Shown here piece by piece: positions 33,143 to 44,700 of a DNA stretch of 64,000 nucleotides. The DNA lies in the NCBI GenBank assembly GCA_030522415.1, contig CM060126.1:4537145-4601144 (forward strand), in the 5' to 3' direction. The notes beneath the pieces were generated by a model, which did no database searches, was not told the DNA's origin, and was given only the letters and a program-made list of their open reading frames with translations. The translations under genes were made by a program, and so were the position numbers. Each line of letters begins with the position of its first letter. Position 1 is the first letter of the stretch. The DNA comes from Channallabes apus. Taxonomy: Eukaryota; Chordata; Actinopteri; Siluriformes; Clariidae.

Positions 33143-33200
33143 TACAATCTAATCTGCAATGGGCCATTAAAAAAAAAAATATACAAATAATAAATGTCTA

Positions 33201-33321
33201 GGATTGGCACCCTGTCCAGGGTGTACCCCGCCTTGTGCCCTAAGTCTCCTGGGATAGGCTCCAGGTCCCCCGCGACCCTGTATAGAAGGATAAAGCGGTA
33301 TAGAAGATGAATGAATGAATG
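33201..33321 (+). mobile_element. 5'-truncated (GAAT)n-tailed SINE
   Basis: Begins GGATTGGCACCCTGTCCAGG and ends with GATGAATGAATG, flanked by a perfect 12-base duplication AATAAATGTCTA (33189-33200, 33322-33333). Young, truncated insertion. Confidence 0.88.
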
Positions 33322-33339
33322 AATAAATGTCTAATTTGT

Positions 33340-34600
33340 ATGTTATAGCCAGGAGAAGTGTCTTACAAAACAGGGTGGCAGAAGGGACCTTGAACTTGCA
33401 GGTGAGCTGAGGTGAGGAAAACTCCTGGAGTCATCCGGCGGCACTTTGATGCCACTTGGCGGCAAGTTCTATCTGTGGGGGGCCTACACGCGTCCTGCCC
33501 AAACCAATATGGCCTTCCCTCTCATACACAAAAGGAGCATATTTAGAGGTGAGGTGTGTGTATGGAGCATGCCTGCACCTGGCAGGGGGGCGATGCGACG
33601 CGACTAGGCAAGGACTGCAGCAGTCAGCGTAGGCTGGAGAGCTGGAGAGAGCCCTGGGCTTAATTGGCAGGATAGGCTCTGCTGGAGACTATTGTTCAGG
33701 TAAAAGAGGCTTAGCATTGCCGCGTGTAGTAAGGCCACTGAATCTGCTTCTCCACGCGTCTGGAGTGTAATCTCCAGTGTAATTCTCTGAGGGGGAGGGT
33801 GTTAATAATGAGATGAGGGTTTAAGAAGGGGGAGGCTAAGTTAAAGGGGTTAAAAAAAAAAAGGACCCCTGTGAAGAAGTCAGGAGTGATGACTTTGTTT
33901 TGACTTTATGCCGTTATGCGATTCACACTCGTTGGGTCCACAGGAGGTTGCATAGGTTGCAGGCCCCCAGTGGATGCGTGTTGTTGGCCAACAAACCCTG
34001 AACAGGCTCGGCTGGTCATTAGGGCTCTCTGTGGGAGTGTTTAAGGCAGAAAGGGCCCAGGCTGCAGGACAGCTGGGCTAAGGGGGGGGGGGGGGGAGCT
34101 GGGTTTGTTGCCCAGGTATCTCCACCTGTACTCTCATTACCAGCCCAGAGTGGAAGCAATTAACTGCCCAACTGCTCTGAGGAGAAGGAGGGAGAACTGG
34201 GACCGAGCTGACGAACTGACGAACAGCATCAGTCAGTAGGTTATTCTGATTTTGCTAAGTAGACCAGACCACCAGCACTGGATTAAAAAAAAAAAAAATA
34301 CAACAACAACAAACTTTTTCTACCATTTTAATCTGCATGTTAACGTATTGGCCTTAAAGACAGACAGATTGATAGGTTGACAGACAGTGAGGGAGTAAGC
34401 TGGAGCATTAGGGAAGGTGGGGAGTGAAAAACCACCATTCATATCACAATGGGGCACCTGACAAACAGCTCTGCCCTTAATTACCCAAGCTGCCATTTCT
34501 GCCTTTAATTAAAGCAGCTTTCTATAGGCTTAACAGGTCAGACCCAGAGTCTAGCAGGAACTATCATGGGGGCAACATAGCCACGTAAAATAAAAGTTGT
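33340..34600. other. GC-richer non-repetitive stretch, candidate conserved non-coding DNA
   Basis: No transposon signature and no coding frame over 60 codons, yet GC content is well above the surroundings. Homeodomain-type words cluster here (CTTAATTGGC near 33660, CCTTAATTACC and CTTTAATTAAAG at 34472-34515). It could hold enhancers; this is inference from texture only. A G run at 34083-34096 and a (GGA)n run at 34619-34648 lie inside or just beyond. Confidence 0.35.
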
Positions 34601-34931
34601 GCCAAGTTCATTCTGCTGCGGAGGAGGAGGAGGAGGAGGAGGAGGAGTGAGTTTAAAAGTTTAATGCAGTTTAAACTGTGTCCGCAATGTAAAACCATAA
34701 TGTATGCTGACAGTCTAAATTAGATTTGCTGACCAACTTCCAGCAGTTTTAGATTAAAATAAAAATCTATTAAACTCTACAAAAAAAACTACTTAATTAG
34801 CAAAATGTAATTGTTTGATATAAATATAGTTAAATAAAGTACTTACACTACAAAGATTTTATATAATAAACAGTGTTAGAAAATTCTATGAATATATAAA
34901 AATATTTCTTTTTATTTTAAATGCTCTGTAC

Positions 34932-34933
<2 letters not shown>

Positions 34934-34991
<58 letters not shown>
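34934..34991. repeat. (TA)n microsatellite
   Basis: Nearly 29 uninterrupted TA units. Confidence 0.95.
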
Positions 34992-34996
<5 letters not shown>

Positions 34997-35885
34997 AAGA
35001 AATCAACTACTTCAGCTAATTAGAGTTTGGTATGAAAAACAAAGTCAATATATATCTGAAATTTCTATAATTATAATATTATATTATAATATTATATCAC
35101 TAGCCTGGCTTTAAATTCTATGTTTAATTGTTATTACAGGTAAAAAAAAAAAGTAATCAAATCAAATAATTATATAAAATCATTTGATATTCGTTCCAAA
35201 TATACAAATCCTTGAAAATCCAGTTTAGATCAGCTTGGATCCTGAACTGGTTAAGCGTAGACACAAGTCAGAATTGTGGCCTGGTTAGGTTTCTGTTCTG
35301 TTGCTTTGTATCGTGATAGGTTACCGATTTTTGTTAAAATAAAAAAAGCATAAATCATCACATGGTAGTGAATTAAACGTAGTGAAGTGACATGAAATAA
35401 TGCATCAGTAGTAATTAAGGTGCAGTAACTTTCTAGGTCGATCTAAAGTTATGGTGGAAAATGCTTTCTTTTACCTTTCTTACCGTAACTACTTAAATCA
35501 TGAAAATGTTTAGCTTCGATTAATAATGTTGACAGATCATCAAACTATGACACTATCAGTATATTACCCCAGAGACGTGTAATGAACTATTACTTTTGGT
35601 AGAAAACATAACCACCCAGCTTCACCAAGCTGTTATGCCCCTTTTTTGGATTTTAGTTTTGAGCAGATTGCTCAACCTGGTCCACCCTTTGAACTACGCT
35701 TGCGCTTCCCGAAGATGGATCACCTGTTTTTCCTCATGGATGGCAGTTTCAACACACATTTAACCATAAGTTCAACAAGTTGTTGCACCACATCATCACC
35801 AGATTCACCAGCTCAAGGTAAACCTGACCAATGCACAAGCTTTCCCAAGGATCCAATAATGAATTCACAAAATAATCATAATGAC
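34992..35885. other. Intergenic AT-rich DNA, no gene seen
   Basis: An 80-codon frame at 35646-35888 has no recognisable domain and no splice context. Nothing else noted. Confidence 0.35.
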
Positions 35886-35886
35886 T

Positions 35887-36180
35887 GAATATTCACTCAC
35901 TCATTCTTTCAACCGCTTAGCCTAATCAACGTCGTGGGACACCTGGAGCTTATCCCAGGAATCCATCGCAGGGCAGACACAGTCAAGAGTCAAGATTCAG
36001 AAAGAAATTTGGGAACACCAGTAAGCTTAATCTGTATGTCTTTATATTGTAGGAAGAAACCATCAAGCACTGAGAGAACATACAAACTTAATGCACACAG
36101 AACACAAGGTAGCACTGGAACGCCTTGACCCTGAAAGTGCAAAGCCACAATGCTAACCACTATGGCACCATGCTGCCCAA
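35887..36180 (-). repeat. Old copy of the (GAAT)n-tailed SINE
   Basis: Follows the full SINE order in reverse (CACCTGGAGCTTATCCCAGG, AGAGAACATACAAAC, GCTAACCACTATGGCACCAT) with many substitutions and gaps. Confidence 0.7.
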
Positions 36181-36199
36181 CTGGGTAATGAAATGAGTT

Positions 36200-36326
36200 C
36201 ATTCATTCATTCATCTTCTATACTGCTTTATCCTATGATCAGGGTCTCGGGGGGCCTGGAGCCTATGCCAGGAGGCCTCGGGCACAGGGCAGGGTACACC
36301 CTGGAGGTGCCAATCCATCACAGGGC
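36200..36326 (-). mobile_element. 5'-truncated (GAAT)n-tailed SINE
   Basis: (ATTC)n then the reversed 3' block, ending CCAATCCATCACAGGGC. It has a perfect 13-base duplication AATGAAATGAGTT (36187-36199, 36327-36339). Inserted just beside the older copy. Confidence 0.88.
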
Positions 36327-36598
36327 AATGAAATGAGTTATAATCCAATTATCCGAAGTCAACCAGAAGTGGAAGGATTGCCTTTTAAGTTTGGCTTATT
36401 TTAAGACTTACCTCTTGTGTTGTCTTAGATTTTACACAAGTATGCTCCAGAGTTCCCATTGTAACGAGTGCCTCCTGCAAATATTAGTCCTTATGGAACA
36501 GGATTTTTAGTGGATTTTAGTGTCTCAGGAGAGGCTGAGGACAACTTGCACAAGCTGTTCTAAGCAAGCACGGAGTGGGGATAATGGCAAAAGATATA

Positions 36599-38219
36599 CA
36601 GTGGTGTGAAAAACTATTTGCCCCCTTCCTGATTTCTTATTCTTTTGCATGTTTGTCACACTTAAATGTTTCTGCTCATCAAAAACCGTTAACTATTAGT
36701 CAAAGATAACATAATTGAACACAAAATGCAGTTTTTAAATGAAGGTTTATGTTATTAAGGGAGAAAAAAAACTCCAAATCTACACGGCCTTGTGTGAAAA
36801 AGTGATTGCCCCCCTTGTTAAAAAATAACTTAACTGTGGTTTATCACACCTGAGTTCAATTTCTGTAGTCACCCCCAGGCCTGATTACTGCCACACCTGT
36901 TTCAATCAAGAAATCACTTAAATAGGAGCTACCTGACACAGAGAAGTAGACCAAAAGCACCTCAAAAGCTAGACATCATGCCAAGATCCAAAGAAATTCA
37001 GGAACAAATGAGAACAAAAGTAATTGAGATCTATCAGTCTGGTAAAGGTTATAAAGCCATTTCTAAAGCTTTGGGACTCCAGTGAACCACAGTGAGAGCC
37101 ATTATCCACAAATGGCAAAAACATGGAACAGTGGTGAACCTTCCCAGGAGTGGCCGGCCGACCAAAATTACCCCAAGAGCACAGAGACAACTCATCCGAG
37201 AGGCCACAAAAGACCCCAGGACAACATCTAAAGAACTGCAGGCCTCACTTGCCTCAATTAAGGTCAGTGTTCACGACTCCACCATAAGAAAGAGACTGGG
37301 CAAAAACGGCCTGCATGGCAGATTTCCAAGACACAAACCACTTTTAAGCAAAAAGAACATTAAGGCTCGTCTCAATTTTGCTAAAAAACATCTCAATGAT
37401 TGCCAAGACTTTAGGGAAAATACCTTGTGGACCGACGAGACAAAAGTTGAACTTTTTGGAAGGTGTGTGTCCCGTTACATCTGGCGTAAAAGTAACACAG
37501 CATTTCAGAAAAAGAACATCATACCAACAGTAAAATATGGTGGTGGTAGTGTGATGGTCTGGGGTTGTTTTGCTGCTTCAGGACCTGGAACGCTTGCTGT
37601 GATAGATGGAACCATGAATTCTACTGTCTACCAAAAAATCCTGAAGGAGAATGTCCGGCCATCTGTTCGTCAACTCAAGCTGAAGCGATCTTGGGTGCTG
37701 CAGCAGGACAATGACCCAAAACACACCAGCAAATCCACCTCTGAATGGCTGAAGAAAAACAAAATGAAGACTTTGGAGTGGCCTAGTCAAAGTCCTGACC
37801 TGAATCCTATTGAGATGTTGTGGCATGACCTTAAAAAGGTGGTTCATGCTAGAAAACCCTCAAATAAAGCTGAATTACAACAATTCTGCAAAGATGAGTG
37901 GGCCAAAATTCCTCCAGAGCGCTGTAAAAGACTCGTTGCAAGTTATCGCAAACGCTTGATTGCAGTTATTGCTGCTAAGGGTGGCCCAACCAGTTATTAG
38001 GTTCAGGGGGCAATTACTTTTTCACACAGGGCCATGTAGGTTTGGAAATTTTTTTCTCCCTAAATAATAAAACCTCTCATTTAAAAACTGCATTTTATGT
38101 TTACTTGTGTTATCTTTGACTAATAGTTAAATGTGTTTGATGATCAGAAACATTTTGTGTGACAAACATGCAAAAGAATAAGAAATCAGGAAGGGGGCAA
38201 ATAGTTTTTCACACCACTG
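36599..38219 (+). mobile_element. Tc1/mariner element, CAGTGGTGTG family, copy 2 (1621 bp)
   Basis: Complete inverted termini flanked by TA (36597-36598, 38220-38221). Nearly identical to 5487-7109, which implies recent spread of this family. Confidence 0.93.
36978..38000 (+). pseudogene. Tc1-type transposase with a single nonsense codon (copy 2)
   Basis: One 341-codon frame from ATG 36978 to TAG 37998-38000, broken only by TGA at 37083-37085 (codon 36), where copy 1 has CGA. A CpG C-to-T change explains it. The rest contains a helix-turn-helix, GRPTK, first Asp (LWTDETKVE), second Asp ([10 protein letters not shown]), Glu (SPDLNPIE) and the C-terminal [11 protein letters not shown]. Read-through or a downstream start would still lack the first DNA-binding helices. 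Confidence 0.92.
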
Positions 38220-38221
38220 TA

Positions 38222-39589
38222 TATACAGTATATGGCACTTTGAGGACATGAGGACAGTGGGCAGCTCTTGTAAGAAGCAAGGAACAGGAATCACTGATGG
38301 GTTGAAATGAAAATACAACTCATGTAAGGCTAGGCGCTACAAACAGCCAGAATAACTCCTATGTTTTTTTGGTACAGTCTGTAGACGCTTCTATACAGGA
38401 GACATGAACACCTTAACATCTACCACAAGTTCATCACCTGAAAGGGCTTTTTTCATTTATTCTTCAAGAGCTTCAGCATTTATCCATCAACCTGTAGTAA
38501 CATTAAACGATTCATTGTAGATCTTTCATCCACACCACTTTGCACACCGTCACGTCCACCCACACGAACACACACATCCACACACTGCATAAAGAGAGCA
38601 GGGTATCAGGTGAAAAGAGGAAGAACACTATGTTATTTAACAGTTCGATTTAGGTGAAATTAACACTAACACATGCCTCTCTTGCTGCTCAAGTGTCTCA
38701 TTTTTTTAAATAAACCTCTTTACTTAGAATTTCCAGATACCCACAGAACCCAGATCACTACATTAAGTACATGAAATGCTATTTGTGGGACTTGAATTAA
38801 TTCAAGTATTAACACACACACACATCCTGTCTTTGCAGGTGGGGAAAGAAAGAGTTAATCTCCTGGCCTGATACTGCTGTAGAAAAAACAATTCATGATT
38901 CTCAGTGGCCTCTTTATGTGAGAAAATGAGAAATTTATTTTGATTGTAACTATGAAACATGGAAATGGAGCATCCTCACAAGAATATTAAGACAAACATG
39001 CATGTGTCTTTATATCTAAATATTTATTGCACGTCTGCAATGAGATTGTTGAGTAACCTGAATGACCTAACAATGCTGCTTGACCTGTTTGGTTCGGCGG
39101 ATCTCCATGGAAAAGCCAACCGTCTCATCACATCCTAATAAACCAAAGCGTCTAAGGCTTTAATGGCTTCGAGTCACGTGAAACAAGTGCAAGAACAAGC
39201 ACAATGGAGTGCATACTTCCTGCTCAGTCATCATAAAACAAATAATACAAATACACATACATACAGTACAAACAGTCCTTTATTGCAATAATAGATGTGT
39301 GGATTTTTAGATATACTCTGCCTCATATTGCATTCAGACTGAACAGGAATGCACAAGAATGATAATTAGAATCTTTATGCTGGAGAGTTAAGGCAAATAA
39401 AGTGCGATGTTGCTGTGTTTTATGGTTGAATTAGAGAGATAGAGGGATATGCACTGGACAACTGTGAGCACCTATGAAGCTTTTCCTCATTTAAAGAATA
39501 TAAACTGACAACAAGCATTCCTGAAACCACACCAAATGTACACCAGGAGATGGAAATAAATGCATGTATGAACAGAATTTTTTTTTGGA
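38222..39589. other. Intergenic, no recognised gene
   Basis: AT-rich; only short simple repeats (CA near 38813-38823). No exon-like frame. Confidence 0.35.
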
Positions 39590-39990
39590 GCCATGACTGA
39601 TGTCATGTCTGATTCATGTCTGAAAAACTGGCCTCTTAGGAACTCCTTTAATGAATGTGGAAATGTCTTGGTGCGGGGTCAGGACTGCACGGGGGACGTG
39701 ACGATAACTCCCAGTCAAGTTCCTGTAATGTGCAAATGGTGTTGGTGTACAGTTCCCACCGACAAATGTGTTGGTGACAGTTATCCGTCAATTTTTTTGA
39801 AGGCTCAGGCGCTCAACTTGCTGAATGTTCACAGAAACAATGTCATTCATCGATGTAGGGTGTTCTTTGCAAAAAATGTTTGCACCATACCAACTAAGAG
39901 CCTCATCACTGTACTTACTGTAGCCTTCTGTCAATGTGTTCTGTCAGTCGATTTTACCCCTTCATTTACCAGCAATTTCCCGGTTTGACT
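39590..39990. repeat. Dispersed repeat, probably a decayed mariner-like element (copy C)
   Basis: Shares GATAACTCCCAGTCAAGTTC and CTTGCTGAATGTTC with 25200-25640. A 131-codon frame here has no domain and is a chance frame within the repeat. Confidence 0.45.
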
Positions 39991-41430
39991 TGAGCACACC
40001 TTGTATGTATTATTCTATCACCTTTAGTGTGTTTTATCCCTAGAATTGTACATTCCATATAATGCATATTTAACTACAGTAATTACAGTTCTCATTTTAC
40101 AGGTCAACGTTTTTTTCTTTTTTCAGGACAAAAGTTCAACACAAAACAATCCAGTTTCATGGCACACAGACATAAATTATGTCGAGTGAAAATGTGTAAA
40201 ACACACACACAAAGGATTGTTCACTTTAACGAGACAGGACAGCAGTGTTAGATGTACTGGTGTTGATTCAATACCTGAGGTGTTTCACATGTGCTCCAAA
40301 CATTAAGGAGGATAATGCGAAGATGAACTAAGGGCCATCAACTTAGCAAATGCCAAAACGTAGTAAGTTGCAGCTTCTGTTAGGGGTCGCATCTGTCAAT
40401 CTGCATATTTGATTTGGCAGACGTTTATAGGCCCCTGATGCAATCCTCGCAAGTGTTATCCAGGCTTGGGACTGGCAGTTAGAGTGCATTCCCACTCCAC
40501 TTTCTGTAAAAAAAAATGGTGATACTCCCACTGTACTAACAGGGCAAAATGTACTGTACCAATGATACTAAGGTACTGTAGCATCATACATATTGATCAA
40601 GATAAACATTTTTAACAGTGTCTCTTTTAAAATCCTTAAAACTCAAGCGGCACATGTACAGCAGAGATCAATGACGATTTAAAAAGTACATGTGCTTATT
40701 TGGAAGCCTTGCCAATGAAACCACTAAAATCAACCATAAAAACACATGTTCATACTGTATGTATCCGGGCCGTTTCTTTGCCTATACGACCAATTCTTTT
40801 TTTCTTTTTCTTTGCTCAGACATGCTTGTCTAGTTGGTTAAGATGAATTGAAATTCCATTCATCATATTGCCAATTTTGTGCTGGAAAAAAAAGTATATG
40901 TTACTCTATACTGCACAATCTTGAGCCATATATATGTTTATGACAAAAAAAGAAAAGCAAAATAAATAATGGCTAAAATGCTCTGGGTTTTAAGAGCTTC
41001 AGGGTTCCAAGCATGGTCAGGGTTCTATTACTTACACAGTCCTAGCTTTAACTTTTTTATTTGTACTTGAAAAAAAAATGCTATTTGGTCCTGTGCACTT
41101 GCAATGTCATGTACCCCACCTATACATCCATCTCTAAGAGGCTCAAAAAAAAAAACATGGAGAAAAAAATTGTGTGGTAATAGAAAAAAAGTGTCTCTTG
41201 ACAGCAGTCAGTGTGTCTTGTCGTTTGTGCGTAGAAGTAATGTTAATGTGTCACTCGAAGGAATGCACATTTTCCACTTACCCCCGAGTTTGGGGGTGGC
41301 AGTATAAGCATGTTCCCCCCTCAGCAGATCAGCTCAGTGAACACATCGTGCCTCTGAAGTGTCTCTACTGGGCTTACACATTAACGACTCGTCAGTGCGC
41401 AATGCAACAGGTGCGCACTGGTGTCATCCC
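39991..41430. other. Upstream flank of gmnc, no gene seen
   Basis: AT-rich with A runs; no coding or repeat structure I can name until the CA run at 41434. Confidence 0.35.

Positions 41431-41433
<3 letters not shown>

Positions 41434-41462
<29 letters not shown>
41434..41462. repeat. (CA)n microsatellite upstream of gmnc
   Basis: About 14 CA units, some 290 bases before the gmnc start codon. Confidence 0.9.
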
Positions 41463-41463
<1 letters not shown>

Positions 41464-41539
41464 TACACACACGCACATACGCGTGTGCACTTCAGCTCCA
41501 GCTGGATCAGTGCGTTAAACCCCTGAAACAAAGCGAACA

Positions 41540-41753
41540 GCACAGGACAGGACAGCTGTTGCGCATCTGGAGTCCAACGGCACAGCGCGTCACGTGACCG
41601 CCCCGACCGCCTCCGCCACCTGAACGGCAGAACGAGACTCTGATTTCTTGCAGCTCTCCTCCTCCTCCTCCCCAAAGGCTTTCTGTCGCGAGCTCCCGGG
41701 ACTTCTGTCGCGCTTCCAGCTCGCGCCTTAACTCCAACCGTCCTGCCTGCGCA
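41540..41753 (+). promoter_or_regulatory. CpG-rich probable promoter and 5' UTR of gmnc
   Basis: GC-rich stretch with many CpGs (GCGCGTCACGTGACCG, TCGCGAGCTCCCGGGA, TCTGTCGCGCTTCCAGC) in an AT-rich region, directly before the ATG. No TATA box. CACGTG is an E-box and TCGCGC-type words resemble E2F sites, but binding is not shown. Confidence 0.5.
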
Positions 41754-44700
41754 ATGGTGAGTCTTATAGCCTAATTACTTCTATACTGTATATACTGTAT
41801 ATATATAAAACACACACACACAAACACTCGGACACACACCCTGTTGTTCATCACTTTCATCACTTTTTTGTGCTCTGACTCAGAGTCTGGTGTTTTGTGC
41901 GTTACATCTTATGCACAGGCGTGCGAGCTTAAATGAAATGCAGTTAATTTCACTTTTATTGATCAAAATGACACGTGCAGAGCCGTGTACAGTACAACCG
42001 TGTGCAGAATCGAATCACTTTATAAGGATAAGGAATAAAAAAAATGTTTAATAGTTATTTTTAGTGCCATGTGTTTAAAGGGTAACTATTGTGCTTTCTC
42101 AAAACTATCAACCAACCAAACAACAACACCTAACAACATGTAGATTTAATAATAATGCAAATTTGGAAAAGTGATGGAGTTATGTCTGTTTCTTAGATTT
42201 TTGGGATAATTCCTCAGAACAACAAACAAACAAGAAAACAAACAAAAAACATTATCGACCATGTTTGATTGATGGTACTTAGTTAGTAACCTAGTGACCA
42301 GTGTAAGGATCTGTCCAAAACTTTCAAGCACTTTTGTCTGGATAAGAGCATCTGCCTCAAATGCCTGAAATGTAAATGTAAATATATAAACATATACATA
42401 GATGGAGAAACAGTTGATTAGAAGTTCTTTGACACATTTATGCACTCCTGAAAGAACATGAGAGTGTGAGTGTGAGTGAATCCCTGCTGATTGGTTTCCT
42501 TCAGCTTTTTGTCCTGCATTATTTCTTCACAGAGCTCCATCCTCTCCTGCAGAGACGCGCGCTTCGATTGCGCCTACTCCGCCTCTACGTCGGCTCGCGC
42601 CACTGTTGACGTTTCCACAGCAACGCTCGTCTCCCTCTGGGACACTGGTCGTTGTTTGGGCGACGTGGGTTGCCAGCGCGAACGTAAGTGACCTAAAAAA
42701 AAAATTGCGGGATGAGAGGCGCGAGAGCTTTTCCCGGTTGTCGCGCGCCACTCACGCACCCATCTCGAAGTTCAATTCCATCTCCATTACAGATTATTGT
42801 GCTTCTGCTACAGGGTTATGAAATCTAAAACCTTAAAACTGCAAAATTTTAAATAACACAAAAAGTTCTTTAAAGGTTCTTTCACACATTTATGCACTCC
42901 TTTACATATACATAAACGTATACATATGGAGAGAAAGTTCTTTAGAAGTACTTTTACACATTTATGCACTCCTAATTCTAAACATGTCAGCGTGAACAAA
43001 TTACTGGTTGCTCTACTTCAGTTTTTGTCCTGTATAATTTTTGGTACCAAGGATTTTTTTTTGTATCTCTATTCTGAAATAGCATTAGCATTATTAAAAA
43101 CCAATTTTTATTATATAAAGCATAGTTACAATACGGCACCAGTTATGGAGTTTGGTCATAAATTATGAAATCAGATTTTTTAAAATTATTATTTGCAATT
43201 TTGTTTTATAATTTCTAGTCAAGTCAAGTCTAGTAGGCTTTTATTGTCATTTCAGTCATACACAGTTCAGTACACAGTGAAAGGAATCAAGGTTTCTCCA
43301 GGACCAATGTGCCTCAAAAACTAGCTAAGGCAAAAAAACTAATTTTAGCTAATATGCTAGGATTACAAAATTGACACCATAAATTAACAAAACTATCTAC
43401 AGACTATACAAAAACACAAAAAAACAACAACATTAAGTGCGCTTGACACACAAAATTGAATTTTGAACAAAAAATTGCATTTGATATTCAAAATGATTTA
43501 ATCAGGTTTCCAGAACTTTCACTTTTTTTTCTTGTTCTTTGATTTGCTTGAAAATATAAAAACTTATGGTTAAAAAAACACCATAAGGAATTAGAAAAAA
43601 AATTATTGTAATGAAACATTGCAAATTAAATATTAAAAAAAATGCTGATTAAAAGAAATTTGCAGACAAAAGCAGTTAAACACGTCTACCCTTGCTTTAA
43701 TGAAACTTAGTGATTCATTAATTAATCCGATTTGAAACATTAGAATGTCCACTTTTGGAACTCATTACTTTACTTTATCATTTACTTTATGGAGTTTTTT
43801 CTTTCTTTTTTTCATTTGAAAATTTGATTACATAATTACACGTAATATTACAATATTAGCGTAGGTCAAATAAAAATCTTGCTTTGTTTATTGCAAACAG
43901 AAGTTACAAGTGTTTAATTTTTAACATAATCTTCATTTCATTTGATGCAACTGTCCAAATTCCAAAAATTATTTTTGTAAAATATAATTTATGTAGTGTT
44001 TCTTTTTCATAAGCCAAAAGCACTCTTTAATCTTTAGCCACATTTTACACATAAGGGTGTGTAATAGAATGTTTGAAATTCATTAAGTAAATTTCAAATA
44101 CTGTAGCATTCACATTTCTATTAGATTCACTTTCAAAATAAAATGTAGGTACTTTGCAAACAAAAGCAGTCTGAACCATTATGAGATTGTTTACTGTTAT
44201 TTTCTATATTAATATAAAAGACTACAGAGACTTTTTTCATTATGTTCCTTTAGGGATGGTACTGTGATCATGATCTCACAATACTGTGTGAAAGAGAAGA
44301 GGGCATCTGTGTTTGAGTGATTTGCCTACAAGTATTTTAAGATGTGAATTAATTGACAACAAAGTTTTTAGAATGGATTCATTGCGTTTGAATTCGACTT
44401 TTAGTTTCTCAAGTTAGTATTGAGATGTGATACAACCTCCCAACTTGAACATTAATATTTAAATTCAGATTTTTCTTCAAATTTGCTTTCACATTCATTA
44501 AAAATTTTGTAATGGCATGATTCTTACTCCATACCCTCCCATTATATCTTTTAGTCCCACAGCTGGTTCCAGCACACGCCGCTCTGCATGACTCCGTCTG
44601 GTCGGACCAACTGTCCCCTCACCTCCAGCGGAACAAGCAGGTTCGCCCCAGTACACTGTATTCCTCACTAAACAAAAGAGTGACACATATTTGACAAGAT

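Noticed and set aside
39593..39988. 131-codon plus-strand open frame
   Set aside because: Falls exactly on a dispersed repeat shared with 25200-25640, and no domain is present.
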